In this document: piece by piece, positions 24,212-33,724 of the stretch | Layout: each line of letters begins with the position of its first letter | Position numbering within the stretch: position 1 is the stretch's first letter | Source of the DNA: Verrucomicrobiaceae bacterium | GTDB lineage: Bacteria; Verrucomicrobiota; Verrucomicrobiia; Verrucomicrobiales; Verrucomicrobiaceae | DNA: 64,000 nt | Assembly (NCBI GenBank): GCA_016795365.1 | Contig: JAEUHN010000051.1 | Location: forward strand, 175,443 to 239,442 | Direction: 5' to 3' | Made by a program: the position numbers and the translations under genes | The notes under the pieces: model-generated | Seen by the model: the letters and a program-made list of their open reading frames with translations, nothing else | What the model was told of the DNA's origin: nothing | The model's database searches: none

Positions 24212-26920
24212 TCAATCCATCTGCACCAGGATGTCGCGGGGCTTGGCACCTTCGCCGGGGCCGATGATCCCGCGGTCTTCGAGGATGTCCATCATGCGGG
24301 CGGCGCGGGTGTAGCCGAGGCCGAGACGACGCTGGAGCAGACTGGTCGAAGCTTTCTTTTCCTGACGAATCACTTCGAGGCACTTCTCGAGGATGCGCTC
24401 GTCCTCGGGGTTCACCTCTTCTTCATCTTCCTCGTCACCGAAGCTGGAACTGGAGGCTCCGCCCAGGGACTCGTTGCCCGTGTCGAACACCGGCTTGCCC
24501 TGAGTGGTGCAGTGCGCGACCAGATCGTGGATCTCATCGTCCGTGAGGAAGGCACCCTGGCTACGCACGAGGTTAGCCGTGCCGGGCGGGAGGTAGAGCA
24601 TGTCGCCTTTGCCGACGAGTTTCTCAGCGCCTTTGCGATCGAGGATGACTCGACTGTCCAAGGCGGAAGCGACTTGGAAAGCGATGCGTGAAGGGACGTT
24701 CGCTTTGATCACGCCGGTGATGACGTCGGCACGAGGTGTCTGCGTGGCAACGATGAGATGAATGCCTGCCGCACGAGCCATCTGCGTGATGCGGGCGATG
24801 GCCACTTCGATGTCGGCAGGCGCGGTCTGCATGAGGTCGGCCAGCTCGTCGATGATGACGACGATGTAGGGCATCGTGTCGGGGATGATGAGTTCCTGGC
24901 TGCGATGCGGCTTGCTGGGCGGCAGCGAGTCGCCTGCCCAGTCGCCGTTTTGATCAATGAGCGTGTCGAGGTCAGTGCCCGACTCTCCGTCGTCATCGAG
25001 CGCACTCGGGTCCGCAAGATTCACCTCCAGTCTTTGGTTTTCGGCCCCGGAGTTCTTGGTCGTAGTTTCCCAAGGCGGCGTCTCGGCACTCGTCGAAAGA
25101 GGACGGGTCTCGGCGAGACTCACAGCTGTCGCAGCCGGAGCCGCGCTGCCTTTGGCGGCGACACGTCCATCGCTGGCGCGCTTGCGATTGCGGTTATTGA
25201 AGGTGTCGAAATTGCGGCAGCCTTCGGTGGCGAAGATCTGGTAGCGCGTTTCCATTTCACGAACCACCCAGCGCAGCGCGAGCAGTGCCTTTTTCGGATC
25301 AACGACGACGGGAAGCGCGAGATGCGGCAGCTCGGCGTAGGTCTGCATTTCCACCACCTTGGGGTCGATCATGATGAAGCGGAGTTCATCAGGAGCGAAG
25401 CGGCAAATGAGCGAGGCAATGATGCTGTTGATGCACACCGACTTGCCCGATCCGGTGGCACCGGCGACGAGCAGATGCGGCATCGAGGCCAGGTCGGCGA
25501 TGATCGTCTTGCCATACACGTCTTTGCCGAGCGCGATGGGGAGCTTAGCCTTGCCATTCTGGAAGGCATCGTCTTCGAGCAGCTCGCGCAGGGGCACGAG
25601 GACTTTGTTCTTGTTGGCGAGCTCGATACCCACCGTGTCTTTGCCAGGGATCGGCGCGAGAATGTTGATGCGCTCGGCCTTAGTGGCGCGGGCGAGGTCG
25701 GCGTCGAGCTGGGCGATGCGGCTCACACGCAGGCCATCGACGGGACGAACCTCATAGCGCGTGATGGCAGGGCCGCGGGTAATGTCACCTTTGGAAACGG
25801 TGATGCCGAAGCTCGACAAGGTGCGCACGATGATTTCCTGCGTTTCCTTCAGTTCATTCGGGTCCGCAGGCTGCACCAGCGAAGGATCGGGCCAGTTAAG
25901 CAGGTCGAGCGCGGGCAGGCGATAGTCCTTGTAGCGCTCGGTCAAGCTGCCCATGGGCGCGGGGCCGGTCTGCTCGATCTTTTGCGCGCGCTTCTTCGCC
26001 CACACTTCGGCGAGCGGAGGTTTGCTCGCATCGTCCTTCGTCTGCGACTTAGGTGCCGAGGAGTCGATGATCTTGGGCTCCGGCTCGAAGCTCAACGGCA
26101 GCTCCTGATTGGTGAAAATTTCGGCCGGCGGCTCAGTGGCAGTGGAGGAACCGATCGACGAAGGCACCGCACCTTTCTGCCGTGTCCGGCCACGCGATGC
26201 CGGAACCTCGGGCGGTGGTTCCATTTCAATCTTGGTGGCCGGGCGATTCAGCTTGCTCCAGATCCAGGCAAGGGCCTGGGGGATCTGCTCGCGAAGGCTG
26301 GCAATCACCTGGGACGGGTGCATCCCGGAGACAAAGATCAGTCCTGTAGTGTAGACGAGTCCTAGGACGATGAGAGAGCCCACAGGGCCAAGGATATTGA
26401 GAGCCAGAGTGCCGCCGATCAGACGCCCCACCGCTCCGCCCCCGCCGAAGGGACTGCGATTGCCAATGTAGGCTGCACCCCAGCCGGTCACATCGAACAG
26501 GGCCGCGCCAGCGAGCAGCACGAAGAACAATCCCAGGCAATGCCGCAGCGTAATCCGGGCGTGGGAGACCAGCTTGCAGACGCCAAACCACGTCAATGAG
26601 AACGGCAGGGCGTAAGTGGCCACGCCCATGATAATGAAGGAAAAATGAGCCGCGATCGCACCGGTGCGGCCGATGAAATTGGCCGGGTTTTCGTTCAGGG
26701 AGTCCGTCGGGCACCCCCAAACCCACGATGGCAAATCGCGAGCGTCATAGGAGAACAATGCCAGCAGATGGAGGACGGCGAAGAGCAGCATCCCCCCACC
26801 TGCCATGTCTTCCTTGAGGTGACTCTCCTCGACCTGGGGCCGCAAGGGACGCGGTGCGGTGCGCGTCTTCGGCCCCTTGAGAGGGTTGGTGGTGCGAGGT
26901 GAGTCGGCAGGGATGGGCAT
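24212..26920 (-). CDS. ftsK: FtsK/SpoIIIE DNA translocase
   Basis: A 902-residue septal DNA pump for chromosome segregation and dimer resolution. The N-terminus has about four membrane helices (residues about 40-230). A Pro/Glu-rich linker precedes the motor: beta domain, ISKGDITRGPAITRYEV-type entry, Walker A GATGSGKS (487-494), DPKVVEMQTY, Walker B VVIIDELADLM (D691), and the strand DSRVILDRKGAEKLVGKGDM. The gamma domain at the end (STSLLQRRLGLGYTRAARM) is the winged helix that reads KOPS-like sites. Length is normal, but a low-complexity acidic insertion of roughly 75-90 residues separates Walker A from Walker B (about residues 575-670). Convergent with the TPR-AAA gene. Confidence 0.95.
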   Translation of the reverse strand: MPIPADSPRTTNPLKGPKTRTAPRPLRPQVEESHLKEDMAGGGMLLFAVLHLLALFSYDARDLPSWVWGCPTDSLNENPANFIGRTGAIAAHFSFIIMGVATYALPFSLTWFGVCKLVSHARITLRHCLGLFFVLLAGAALFDVTGWGAAYIGNRSPFGGGGAVGRLIGGTLALNILGPVGSLIVLGLVYTTGLIFVSGMHPSQVIASLREQIPQALAWIWSKLNRPATKIEMEPPPEVPASRGRTRQKGAVPSSIGSSTATEPPAEIFTNQELPLSFEPEPKIIDSSAPKSQTKDDASKPPLAEVWAKKRAQKIEQTGPAPMGSLTERYKDYRLPALDLLNWPDPSLVQPADPNELKETQEIIVRTLSSFGITVSKGDITRGPAITRYEVRPVDGLRVSRIAQLDADLARATKAERINILAPIPGKDTVGIELANKNKVLVPLRELLEDDAFQNGKAKLPIALGKDVYGKTIIADLASMPHLLVAGATGSGKSVCINSIIASLICRFAPDELRFIMIDPKVVEMQTYAELPHLALPVVVDPKKALLALRWVVREMETRYQIFATEGCRNFDTFNNRNRKRASDGRVAAKGSAAPAATAVSLAETRPLSTSAETPPWETTTKNSGAENQRLEVNLADPSALDDDGESGTDLDTLIDQNGDWAGDSLPPSKPHRSQELIIPDTMPYIVVIIDELADLMQTAPADIEVAIARITQMARAAGIHLIVATQTPRADVITGVIKANVPSRIAFQVASALDSRVILDRKGAEKLVGKGDMLYLPPGTANLVRSQGAFLTDDEIHDLVAHCTTQGKPVFDTGNESLGGASSSSFGDEEDEEEVNPEDERILEKCLEVIRQEKKASTSLLQRRLGLGYTRAARMMDILEDRGIIGPGEGAKPRDILVQMD

Positions 26921-27152
26921 GGCTTGAAAGTAAACTATATCTAATTATTAACGCCGGAGCAATCACGAGATTTGAGCATCCTGGCGAGTTGGTTGTCTCT
27001 CATGCGCCGCCCGATCCCGATCAGGCGAATACTACCAGACGACCATGAATTTCCATTATTTTCATACTTCAGCAATGCCTTGCCTGAGTGCCCGTTTTCA
27101 GATTGTGTTTCGACCCACCGCACACGAGAGGAACTAGCCTGCCCGCCTTGCC

Positions 27153-29288
27153 GTGACGTCGAAACTATCGTCCTTGACTCCTCTTTTGCTCCTGATCCTG
27201 GCTCTTCACAGCCAGGCGTGGTCGGCTGAATCTCCGAAGGCCCAACCCGTGGCCCGCACGGTGCTCTGTGTTTTTGGCTTTGCGAAGAGTGATCCCACGC
27301 GTTCGCCCGTCTGGCCACCCGACACCTTCTCAGCCCAGATGCTGCAGATGTCGCTGGAGTGGATGGGCTACGAAATGGAATTCCACGACGTGGGCACGGG
27401 GCGCCCGCCGGATGATCTGGACGCCCGAATCTGTGCGATCATCCTCGATTCCGCGCTGGAGGTGCCTTTTGCCGAGCAGGACGAGTATTTGAAATGGATC
27501 GTTCGGCAGAAGGAAAAGGGCCTGAAGCTCCTCTTCGTGGGCGGCTACCCCGGCGATGACAAAGAGAAGCGCCAGGTGATGACCACCGCCCTCGGCATCC
27601 GCGGCAGCACCGAGGAAATGCTGGGAGTGAAGTCCGCCAGCTTTCACACAATCGATGATGCTATGGTGGACAAGTCACTGCTCGCCCAACCTCGCAAGAA
27701 CGGTCTCGTGGCCGCCCAGGCACCCGAAGGGGCCAAGGTGCATCTTTCCATCAAAGCCACCGACCATCGCGATATCGAGATGACCTGCGATGTGATTTAC
27801 TCCGCCTCGTGGGGAGGGGCGCTGCTGGACCCCTATTTGTATTTCCGCACGTCGCCTGAGGATGTTCGGGCGGTGGTTGACCCCTTTGCATTCCTACCCC
27901 TCATCCTTCCCGCCCAGTCCTTCCCGATTCCCGATTCCACCACGCGCGACGGCCTGCGGATGTTCCTCACCCACATCGACGGCGACGGCTTCACAACCCT
28001 CACCAAGAGCGCCCTCGACACCACGTGCGCCGAGGTGGTCCGCGATCAATTCCTCAAGCACTACCCCTTCCCGGTCACCGTGTCCGTCATTGAGTCCGAT
28101 GTGAAAGCCCTCCTCAAAGACCAGGACCCCAAGGATCGCGCTCGCTACGAAGCGATCGCCAAAACCATCTTTGCCCTGCCCAATGTGCAAGCAGCTTCCC
28201 ACGCCTGGTCGCACCCTTTCGTCTGGATGCCTGGGCGCGATGTGGAAGGCGGGCGTGGCTACACCACCCAGTGGCTGGAGTTTGCCGATCCGTCGATGTA
28301 TCCAGCTTTCGATCTGAAGCGCGAAATCGAAGGCTCTGTGAACTACATTCAGTCCACCCTGCTCGCGCCCGACAAGAAGCTGGAAGTCTTCCTGTGGTCC
28401 GGCAACTGCCGCCCCTCGGGTGAGGCGCTCAAGATGGTGTCCGCACTGGGTCTGGAATCGCTCAACGGTGGTAATACCACGATTAGCCGACGCGCTGAGG
28501 GAATCGCGGCGATCTCATCATCCGACACATTCATGGATGGCGAACTGCAAATCTATGCTCCGGTGCAAAACGAGTTCACCTACACCAATGGCTTCACAGG
28601 GCCACTCTACGGTGGCTATCGAATGGTGATTGACACTTTCAAGCGCACCGAGGAGCCCCGTCGTCTCAAGCCGGTTAACGTTTACTACCATTTCTATAGC
28701 GTCCAGACTGGCGAGAGCACCAAGGCTCTCCGTGATGTCCACGAATGGTGCCTGGCCCAGTCGCTCCACAGCATCACCGTGCGCGACTTCGCTTTGCTGG
28801 CGAGAGATCGACGCGCTACCCAACTGACCCAAACGGGGCCCAAACAGTGGATCGCCATGAACGCCGGTCGGTGCCGGACGTTCCGAGTGAGCAAAGACCT
28901 CGGTCCCCCAAACCTCACCGCGTCCGAAGGGATAACTGGCTACAATGAAATTGGTGACCAGATATACATCCATACCTCCGGCAAGGAACGCACCGTCCTG
29001 GACTTTTCGAAGCCCTCTAAATCGCCGATTCTGTCGCCATACCTCTTATCTTCCTCAGGCGAAATTAGCATTGGGCGCCTTACCCCGGATCAGATCCAAG
29101 GTTCGGTGGTCGATCTCCGAGAGAATGAGGTCATTTTTGGGGGGCTCGTTCCTGATCAAACCTTCGACATCGTTACAACAAACGGTGAAAATTATGAAAA
29201 AATGACTGCGCGTGTTGACAGATCCGGGGGTCTTCGGTTTAAGTTTCCACCCTTGTGCGGATTCTCGCTGACCCGAGTCGCAAAGTAG
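27153..29288 (+). CDS. PelA-like polysaccharide deacetylase (CE18-type), exported
   Basis: A 711-residue protein starting at GTG 27153 with a signal peptide (about 1-26). Residues about 33-150 form a Rossmann/GATase-like domain. The deacetylase-type metal motifs follow: LTHIDGDGF with Asp276 and Asp278, and ASHAWSHPF with His350 and His354. In Pseudomonas PelA the catalytic Asp pair and the His-x3-His pair have the same order and a similar ~72-residue spacing. A beta-rich C-terminus (about 570-711) may be a sugar-binding domain. PelA also has an N-terminal glycoside hydrolase domain, which is absent here. The family partly de-N-acetylates a cationic exopolysaccharide in the periplasm. Two TPR genes of the Pel export type follow. 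Confidence 0.72.
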   Translation: MTSKLSSLTPLLLLILALHSQAWSAESPKAQPVARTVLCVFGFAKSDPTRSPVWPPDTFSAQMLQMSLEWMGYEMEFHDVGTGRPPDDLDARICAIILDSALEVPFAEQDEYLKWIVRQKEKGLKLLFVGGYPGDDKEKRQVMTTALGIRGSTEEMLGVKSASFHTIDDAMVDKSLLAQPRKNGLVAAQAPEGAKVHLSIKATDHRDIEMTCDVIYSASWGGALLDPYLYFRTSPEDVRAVVDPFAFLPLILPAQSFPIPDSTTRDGLRMFLTHIDGDGFTTLTKSALDTTCAEVVRDQFLKHYPFPVTVSVIESDVKALLKDQDPKDRARYEAIAKTIFALPNVQAASHAWSHPFVWMPGRDVEGGRGYTTQWLEFADPSMYPAFDLKREIEGSVNYIQSTLLAPDKKLEVFLWSGNCRPSGEALKMVSALGLESLNGGNTTISRRAEGIAAISSSDTFMDGELQIYAPVQNEFTYTNGFTGPLYGGYRMVIDTFKRTEEPRRLKPVNVYYHFYSVQTGESTKALRDVHEWCLAQSLHSITVRDFALLARDRRATQLTQTGPKQWIAMNAGRCRTFRVSKDLGPPNLTASEGITGYNEIGDQIYIHTSGKERTVLDFSKPSKSPILSPYLLSSSGEISIGRLTPDQIQGSVVDLRENEVIFGGLVPDQTFDIVTTNGENYEKMTARVDRSGGLRFKFPPLCGFSLTRVAK

Positions 29289-29314
29289 AGAAAAGCCGCT
29301 TTCCTGAGAATAAC

Positions 29315-31471
29315 ATGCATCACCTTGACTCCAGTCCAATCGTCTCCCCGAAGGCCCTCTGGGTAATCGTGGTTTCGTGCGTGGCTGCAGCCCTGTTCTT
29401 CATCCCAAACGAAAAGGAATTGGTCAATCGACTCGACAAAGATGGCCAGGTCGAACGCCTCAAGGCTCTGGCAGATGAAGCTCTGGCCGAGGAGACGGTT
29501 GTTGCCGAGGCTCCCAAACCAGATCGCGAGCGACTGCGCGCCTGGTTGAACAACACCGACCGCGAAGTCCGCAATGATCCCGCCGTGCAGGCCGACCAGA
29601 AGATCATGTGCGCAATCACGGATAAGCCCCTTGAGGTGGCCGCCGAACTCGTCGCCAACGCCTCCAAGGTGGACCGTGAACTCTTTGGCTATTTGGCAGA
29701 TGCGCTGGCGCGGCGCGCTCTCGGTTTGCAAAAACCCTCTGAGTCGGGTTGGATCTTGACCGAGTGGTTCAAGCTCGAGCCCTCCTGGGAGCTAGCCAAT
29801 CGCGCGGTGGAATCCTGGCGGTGGGGCCGTCACTCCGATCAGGCCCTCAAGGTGCTCGGCCTCGCCCTCAATGCGAATCTTGATTCCTCCGGGGCACCTC
29901 CCCAACTTGATGAACTGCGCGTCAAGCTAGCGCTCGAATCCAACCAGCCTAACCTCGCGTTCGACATCGAACTGGCACGCTATCAAGGCACGCCTGAAAA
30001 CCAGCGCCCACAGCGCCTGCGTCGCTTGGTGGAACTGGCGAACGCCGGGGACCGCACCACCGAAGCATCCCGTCTGATCGCCGACCACCTTCTGAAGGTG
30101 CCTTTCCATCACGCCTCCATTCCTGATGCAATCGCCCTCGCCCGGAGCGGCAAGGCGTTCGGCAGCGCCAATGACGAAAGCTGTTACCGCGACTACGCCT
30201 CCGCCATGGCACGCTGGCAGGAATGGAGCAACCACGGCACGGAAGCGATCAATACGTGGCTCCACCTCGCCATTCTGGACCATCTGGAAGGATGGACGCG
30301 CAGTGTTGATCTTTACGAGGACGTTTTGCGTCAGCATGACTTCGCCCAGGTGCTCGCCTACCGCATCGAGCGTGGTATGAGCCTGGACAAACAAAAGCTG
30401 CTGGCGGACCTCCTGACCGAAGAAGGTGCCCTGGACAAGGCCTTGGTCCACTACCAGGCGGCTGCGGCACAGTCCACCGATCCCATCGTCGCCCTTCGTC
30501 CGATTGCCCGCATTCAGCAGCAGTCGGGCGAATGGGAACAGGCGATAAGCACTTTTGGTGAGATCCTCCGATACCTGCCCGACGATGCGGAAGCTCGGAA
30601 AGGCAAGGCGTTTGCTCTGGTGCGCCTTCATCGCTACGAGGAGGCGCGTCAGGCTTACGTGGCTCTCGCGGCCGCTCATCCCGAAGATGCAGAACTCCAG
30701 GAGACCTGCGCCAGTTTGTGCGATTCATTGGGCTTCGAAGCGGAGGCGCGCGTGGCCCTCCAGCGCCTGCTTGCCAGCCCCAACCGCACCGCCACGCCAG
30801 AAGAACACCTCGAACTGGCTGACCGCTACCGGGTAGCAGACGATCAGTCAGGCTTGATCAATACCTTGCGCACGGCCCTGAACCATTTCCCCTCGAGCAG
30901 CCGTCTCCGTTTCAGTCTGGCTGAATCCGTAGCGACTCAAGGCAATCACGACGAGGCTGTCCAGCTCCTGGCACACGAGTCTTTGCGCGACAATGCCGCC
31001 GCGATGGAGTTGCTCGTCACGGAAGCCATGGAAGCCACGAATGCCCAGCTGGCTTGCACCTTCCTGGGCACCGAGGTGCCGCCCTGTATGAAGGCACTAC
31101 CGGCCTCGCGTTTGCGGCTGGCCTTCCTGTTTGAGCGCGAAGGCCGTGCACTGGTCGGCAGCAAGATTATCGATGATCTCCTGCATCAGTCCGCCTTCAG
31201 GCAGACCACCATTTGGCTCAATCTGGGCAAGCTCAGTCTCGACTTCGGCAGCACCGAACGCGCTGAGTCCTTCATCACCCTTTACCTCGCCTCTAGCGGC
31301 TCGACCGATAGCAAGGCCTGGGAACTGCTGGGAGACATCTACAAAGCCGCTAATCGCGATGACGAAGCCCTCACCGCCTACCGCAAAGCGGTCGAAGTGC
31401 TCCGCCCTGTCACCATCAACAAACCAGAGCCCGGCCCCTTGAAGGTCAGCCAGGCTTCTTTCGGTGGCTAG
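29315..31471 (+). CDS. Inner-membrane TPR protein (PelB N-terminal half-like or PelE-like)
   Basis: 718 residues from ATG 29315, 26 bases after the deacetylase stop; the open frame from 29255 overlaps that gene and is not preferred. One N-terminal helix (about 14-32, no cleavage site) anchors a long array of helical repeats: residues about 90-700 contain many TPR-like pairs, for example GEILRYLPDDAEARKGKAFA and AYVALAAAHPEDAELQE. No enzyme motif. In Pel systems, PelB is one long chain with a membrane helix, about 19 TPRs and a porin, and PelE is an inner-membrane TPR protein; this gene could match either. It sits between PelA-like and porin genes and is probably co-transcribed. Confidence 0.72.
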   Translation: MHHLDSSPIVSPKALWVIVVSCVAAALFFIPNEKELVNRLDKDGQVERLKALADEALAEETVVAEAPKPDRERLRAWLNNTDREVRNDPAVQADQKIMCAITDKPLEVAAELVANASKVDRELFGYLADALARRALGLQKPSESGWILTEWFKLEPSWELANRAVESWRWGRHSDQALKVLGLALNANLDSSGAPPQLDELRVKLALESNQPNLAFDIELARYQGTPENQRPQRLRRLVELANAGDRTTEASRLIADHLLKVPFHHASIPDAIALARSGKAFGSANDESCYRDYASAMARWQEWSNHGTEAINTWLHLAILDHLEGWTRSVDLYEDVLRQHDFAQVLAYRIERGMSLDKQKLLADLLTEEGALDKALVHYQAAAAQSTDPIVALRPIARIQQQSGEWEQAISTFGEILRYLPDDAEARKGKAFALVRLHRYEEARQAYVALAAAHPEDAELQETCASLCDSLGFEAEARVALQRLLASPNRTATPEEHLELADRYRVADDQSGLINTLRTALNHFPSSSRLRFSLAESVATQGNHDEAVQLLAHESLRDNAAAMELLVTEAMEATNAQLACTFLGTEVPPCMKALPASRLRLAFLFEREGRALVGSKIIDDLLHQSAFRQTTIWLNLGKLSLDFGSTERAESFITLYLASSGSTDSKAWELLGDIYKAANRDDEALTAYRKAVEVLRPVTINKPEPGPLKVSQASFGG

Positions 31472-31555
31472 CAAGTTCTGGGATGACAATCTGCTGACCG
31501 GACTTTAGCTTTCTCCAGAACGATTTTTCGACATCTCAAGATTCCAAGTTCTTGC

Positions 31556-33712
31556 ATGCATTCCCCCTGTTATCGCTTCCACGTTCTGGCACTCTCCACA
31601 TTGCTTGCAACCGCGACTCCCGCATGGTCCCAGTCCCCTGCCACCAGCGCCGCAGTTGAGGATGTTTCTCCAGAAAAAGCAGCCAAGCTCGCAGGCCTTT
31701 ACTTCAAACTGAATCAGAACGCTGACTGTCGCGCCACCCTCGGTCGTCTGCTGGCCAAGTCGCCCAACCACGTGGCGGGACTGGTGCTTCTCGGGAAGCT
31801 GGAACTGCGCGAAAAGAATCCCGAGGCCGCCCTCAAGGCAGCCACTCAAGCGCTCACGGTCGCACCAGATGACATGGACGCCACGGTGCTCAAGGCCTAC
31901 GCCTTCCTCGCTCAAGGCAAGGAAAGCGATGCGACCAAGCTCCTCGCCCGCGTGCCTTCATCAGAACTCGATTCTCGCAGCGAAGACTACAAGATCGCCG
32001 AAGCCGCGACGCCCTCTCCCGACAGTCCGGTTTCGGGCCCTTTGAGCAAAGACGCAGCCGACCTTCTCGACGAGAAGCTCGACCTCATTCGTTCGGCCTT
32101 GAACAAGAGCGACCTCGATCAAGCAGACAAGCTCAGCAAGGCCGCCGTGTCCGAAACTCCCGGCGACCTCCAGGCCGTGACCGTCCGGGCCGAGGTGCTG
32201 TTGCGCCAAGGACGTGCTGACGAAGCCGTGAAGATTCTCCAGGCTGCCAAAGCTGCCTATCCGAAAGGGCGCGCCCCTTTCCCCGCCGAACTGGACCTGG
32301 CCGCCGCTCAAGCCGAAGCAGGCCAGACCGCCGATGCGATGCGCGCTTTCAAGGCCATCGCCGATAACGACCATTTCAGCAACGAAGACCGCGAACAAGC
32401 ACGCAAAGCCTTGACCGAAGACCGCCGGAGCAACCTCATCACAGCGATCGAAAACGCTCTGGACAAGGGCCAGAAGGACGAGGCCAGCCGACTCGTCGCA
32501 GAAGCCCTCGCCCTGTGCCCGCAATGCCCTGAAGTCCGCACCTTGCACGCCCGTGTGCTGGATGTGACAGGCCAATCCGCCGCCGCCGTCGAGAAGCTCG
32601 AGGAGATCAGGGCTGCCCTGCCTGCAGGTCAGAAGTTCGATGCCCAGTTGACCTACGCCCAGGCTCTTCGAAATGATCAGCAGTATGCCAAGTCAGCCAC
32701 CGAGTTCCGCTCCGTCATCAATGATTCGAGCTTCCCCGAGCAAGACCGGCTCGATGCCCGCGATCAGTTGGACGATCTCCAGCGCAATGACCTCGCAGGC
32801 GGCGAGGTGGAGCTGATCACCGGCAAGTTCGAAGAGGGTCGCCTCTGGCGCATCGACAGCCAGTTCTCCAGCACCCGTATCGGACGCACCCGCTACCTCG
32901 GTCGATTTGGCTGGGACAATGTGGAACTCAGCGACTCGCTCTACCCACGCAGCATCACGAAGGATGTCTTCTCCGTGACGGCGGGCATCGACCACCGATT
33001 CGATCCCCACTGGTCGGCCAACCTCATGGTCGGTGGCTATCGGACCGGGGCCATGGGCAATGGTGGAGTCATCTATCAGGATGCCAAAGGTATGGCCCTC
33101 GGCCTCGACCTCGCCTGGGATGCACCCGCTCGTGACACCCTCCTGCTCACGGCCATGGACGGACGCCAGCAAAGCATCACCCTCAATGCCGAAGTGCCCT
33201 TAGGTCCCCAGTTTGCTTGGACCGCCAGTGCCTTGGCCCGCCGGGTGGATGTCAATGACACCAATATCGGCGACGGCTACGGCCTGGAGTCTCAATTCCG
33301 CTGGTATCCGTTCAAGCGTGATCGCGACATCTACGTCGCCTACGCGCTGGAGTTGAAGCAGTTCAATCACGACTTCATTGCCTTCGAGCGCGAGTCCCGT
33401 GCCTTCTTCGGCGTGCCGAGTGGTGGGGTGCCGCACTGCGATGAAGCCATCCCAGAGCGAATCAACCGCCATGCCCTCCAGCTTCATGGCAGCGTCCCGC
33501 TCTGGCCCAAGCTGCTCGCGGCGGGCACGACTGAAATTGCCTGGCGCGAAGAGACCGCCCAGACCGAGTTTGGTGCTATCGCCGAGCTGATCTGGAAGGT
33601 CAGTGATCATGCCAGCATCAATGCCCGCCTGGAATACTACAGCGGCGGTGCTGGCCCGAATGCAGGTGAAGATGTCATCCTCGGTGCCCTCGGCTCCCGC
33701 TGGACGTGGTGA
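31556..33712 (+). CDS. TPR protein with C-terminal outer-membrane beta-barrel (PelB-like porin)
   Basis: 718 residues with a signal peptide ending near TPAWSQ. Residues about 35-415 are TPR-like repeats. From about 425 the sequence becomes alternating hydrophobic/aromatic strands (GGEVELITGKFEEGRLWRID onward) and ends in SRWTW, the terminal aromatic typical of an outer-membrane barrel; about 16 strands could fit. TPR plus barrel is the design of BcsC, PgaA, AlgK/E and PelB, which guide polysaccharide out of the cell. With a PelA-like deacetylase upstream, PelB is the best match. CDE-G equivalents (glycosyltransferase, c-di-GMP receptor, PelG) are not in the window. Confidence 0.75.
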   Translation: MHSPCYRFHVLALSTLLATATPAWSQSPATSAAVEDVSPEKAAKLAGLYFKLNQNADCRATLGRLLAKSPNHVAGLVLLGKLELREKNPEAALKAATQALTVAPDDMDATVLKAYAFLAQGKESDATKLLARVPSSELDSRSEDYKIAEAATPSPDSPVSGPLSKDAADLLDEKLDLIRSALNKSDLDQADKLSKAAVSETPGDLQAVTVRAEVLLRQGRADEAVKILQAAKAAYPKGRAPFPAELDLAAAQAEAGQTADAMRAFKAIADNDHFSNEDREQARKALTEDRRSNLITAIENALDKGQKDEASRLVAEALALCPQCPEVRTLHARVLDVTGQSAAAVEKLEEIRAALPAGQKFDAQLTYAQALRNDQQYAKSATEFRSVINDSSFPEQDRLDARDQLDDLQRNDLAGGEVELITGKFEEGRLWRIDSQFSSTRIGRTRYLGRFGWDNVELSDSLYPRSITKDVFSVTAGIDHRFDPHWSANLMVGGYRTGAMGNGGVIYQDAKGMALGLDLAWDAPARDTLLLTAMDGRQQSITLNAEVPLGPQFAWTASALARRVDVNDTNIGDGYGLESQFRWYPFKRDRDIYVAYALELKQFNHDFIAFERESRAFFGVPSGGVPHCDEAIPERINRHALQLHGSVPLWPKLLAAGTTEIAWREETAQTEFGAIAELIWKVSDHASINARLEYYSGGAGPNAGEDVILGALGSRWTW

Positions 33713-33724
33713 CACGCCTCGCCC

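Noticed and set aside
24758..26365. 535-codon open frame on the plus strand
   Set aside because: Antisense to ftsK; no family pattern.
26941..27318. 125-codon minus-strand frame between ftsK and the PelA-like gene
   Set aside because: It runs across the divergent intergenic region and the start of the PelA-like gene and has no recognisable protein features.
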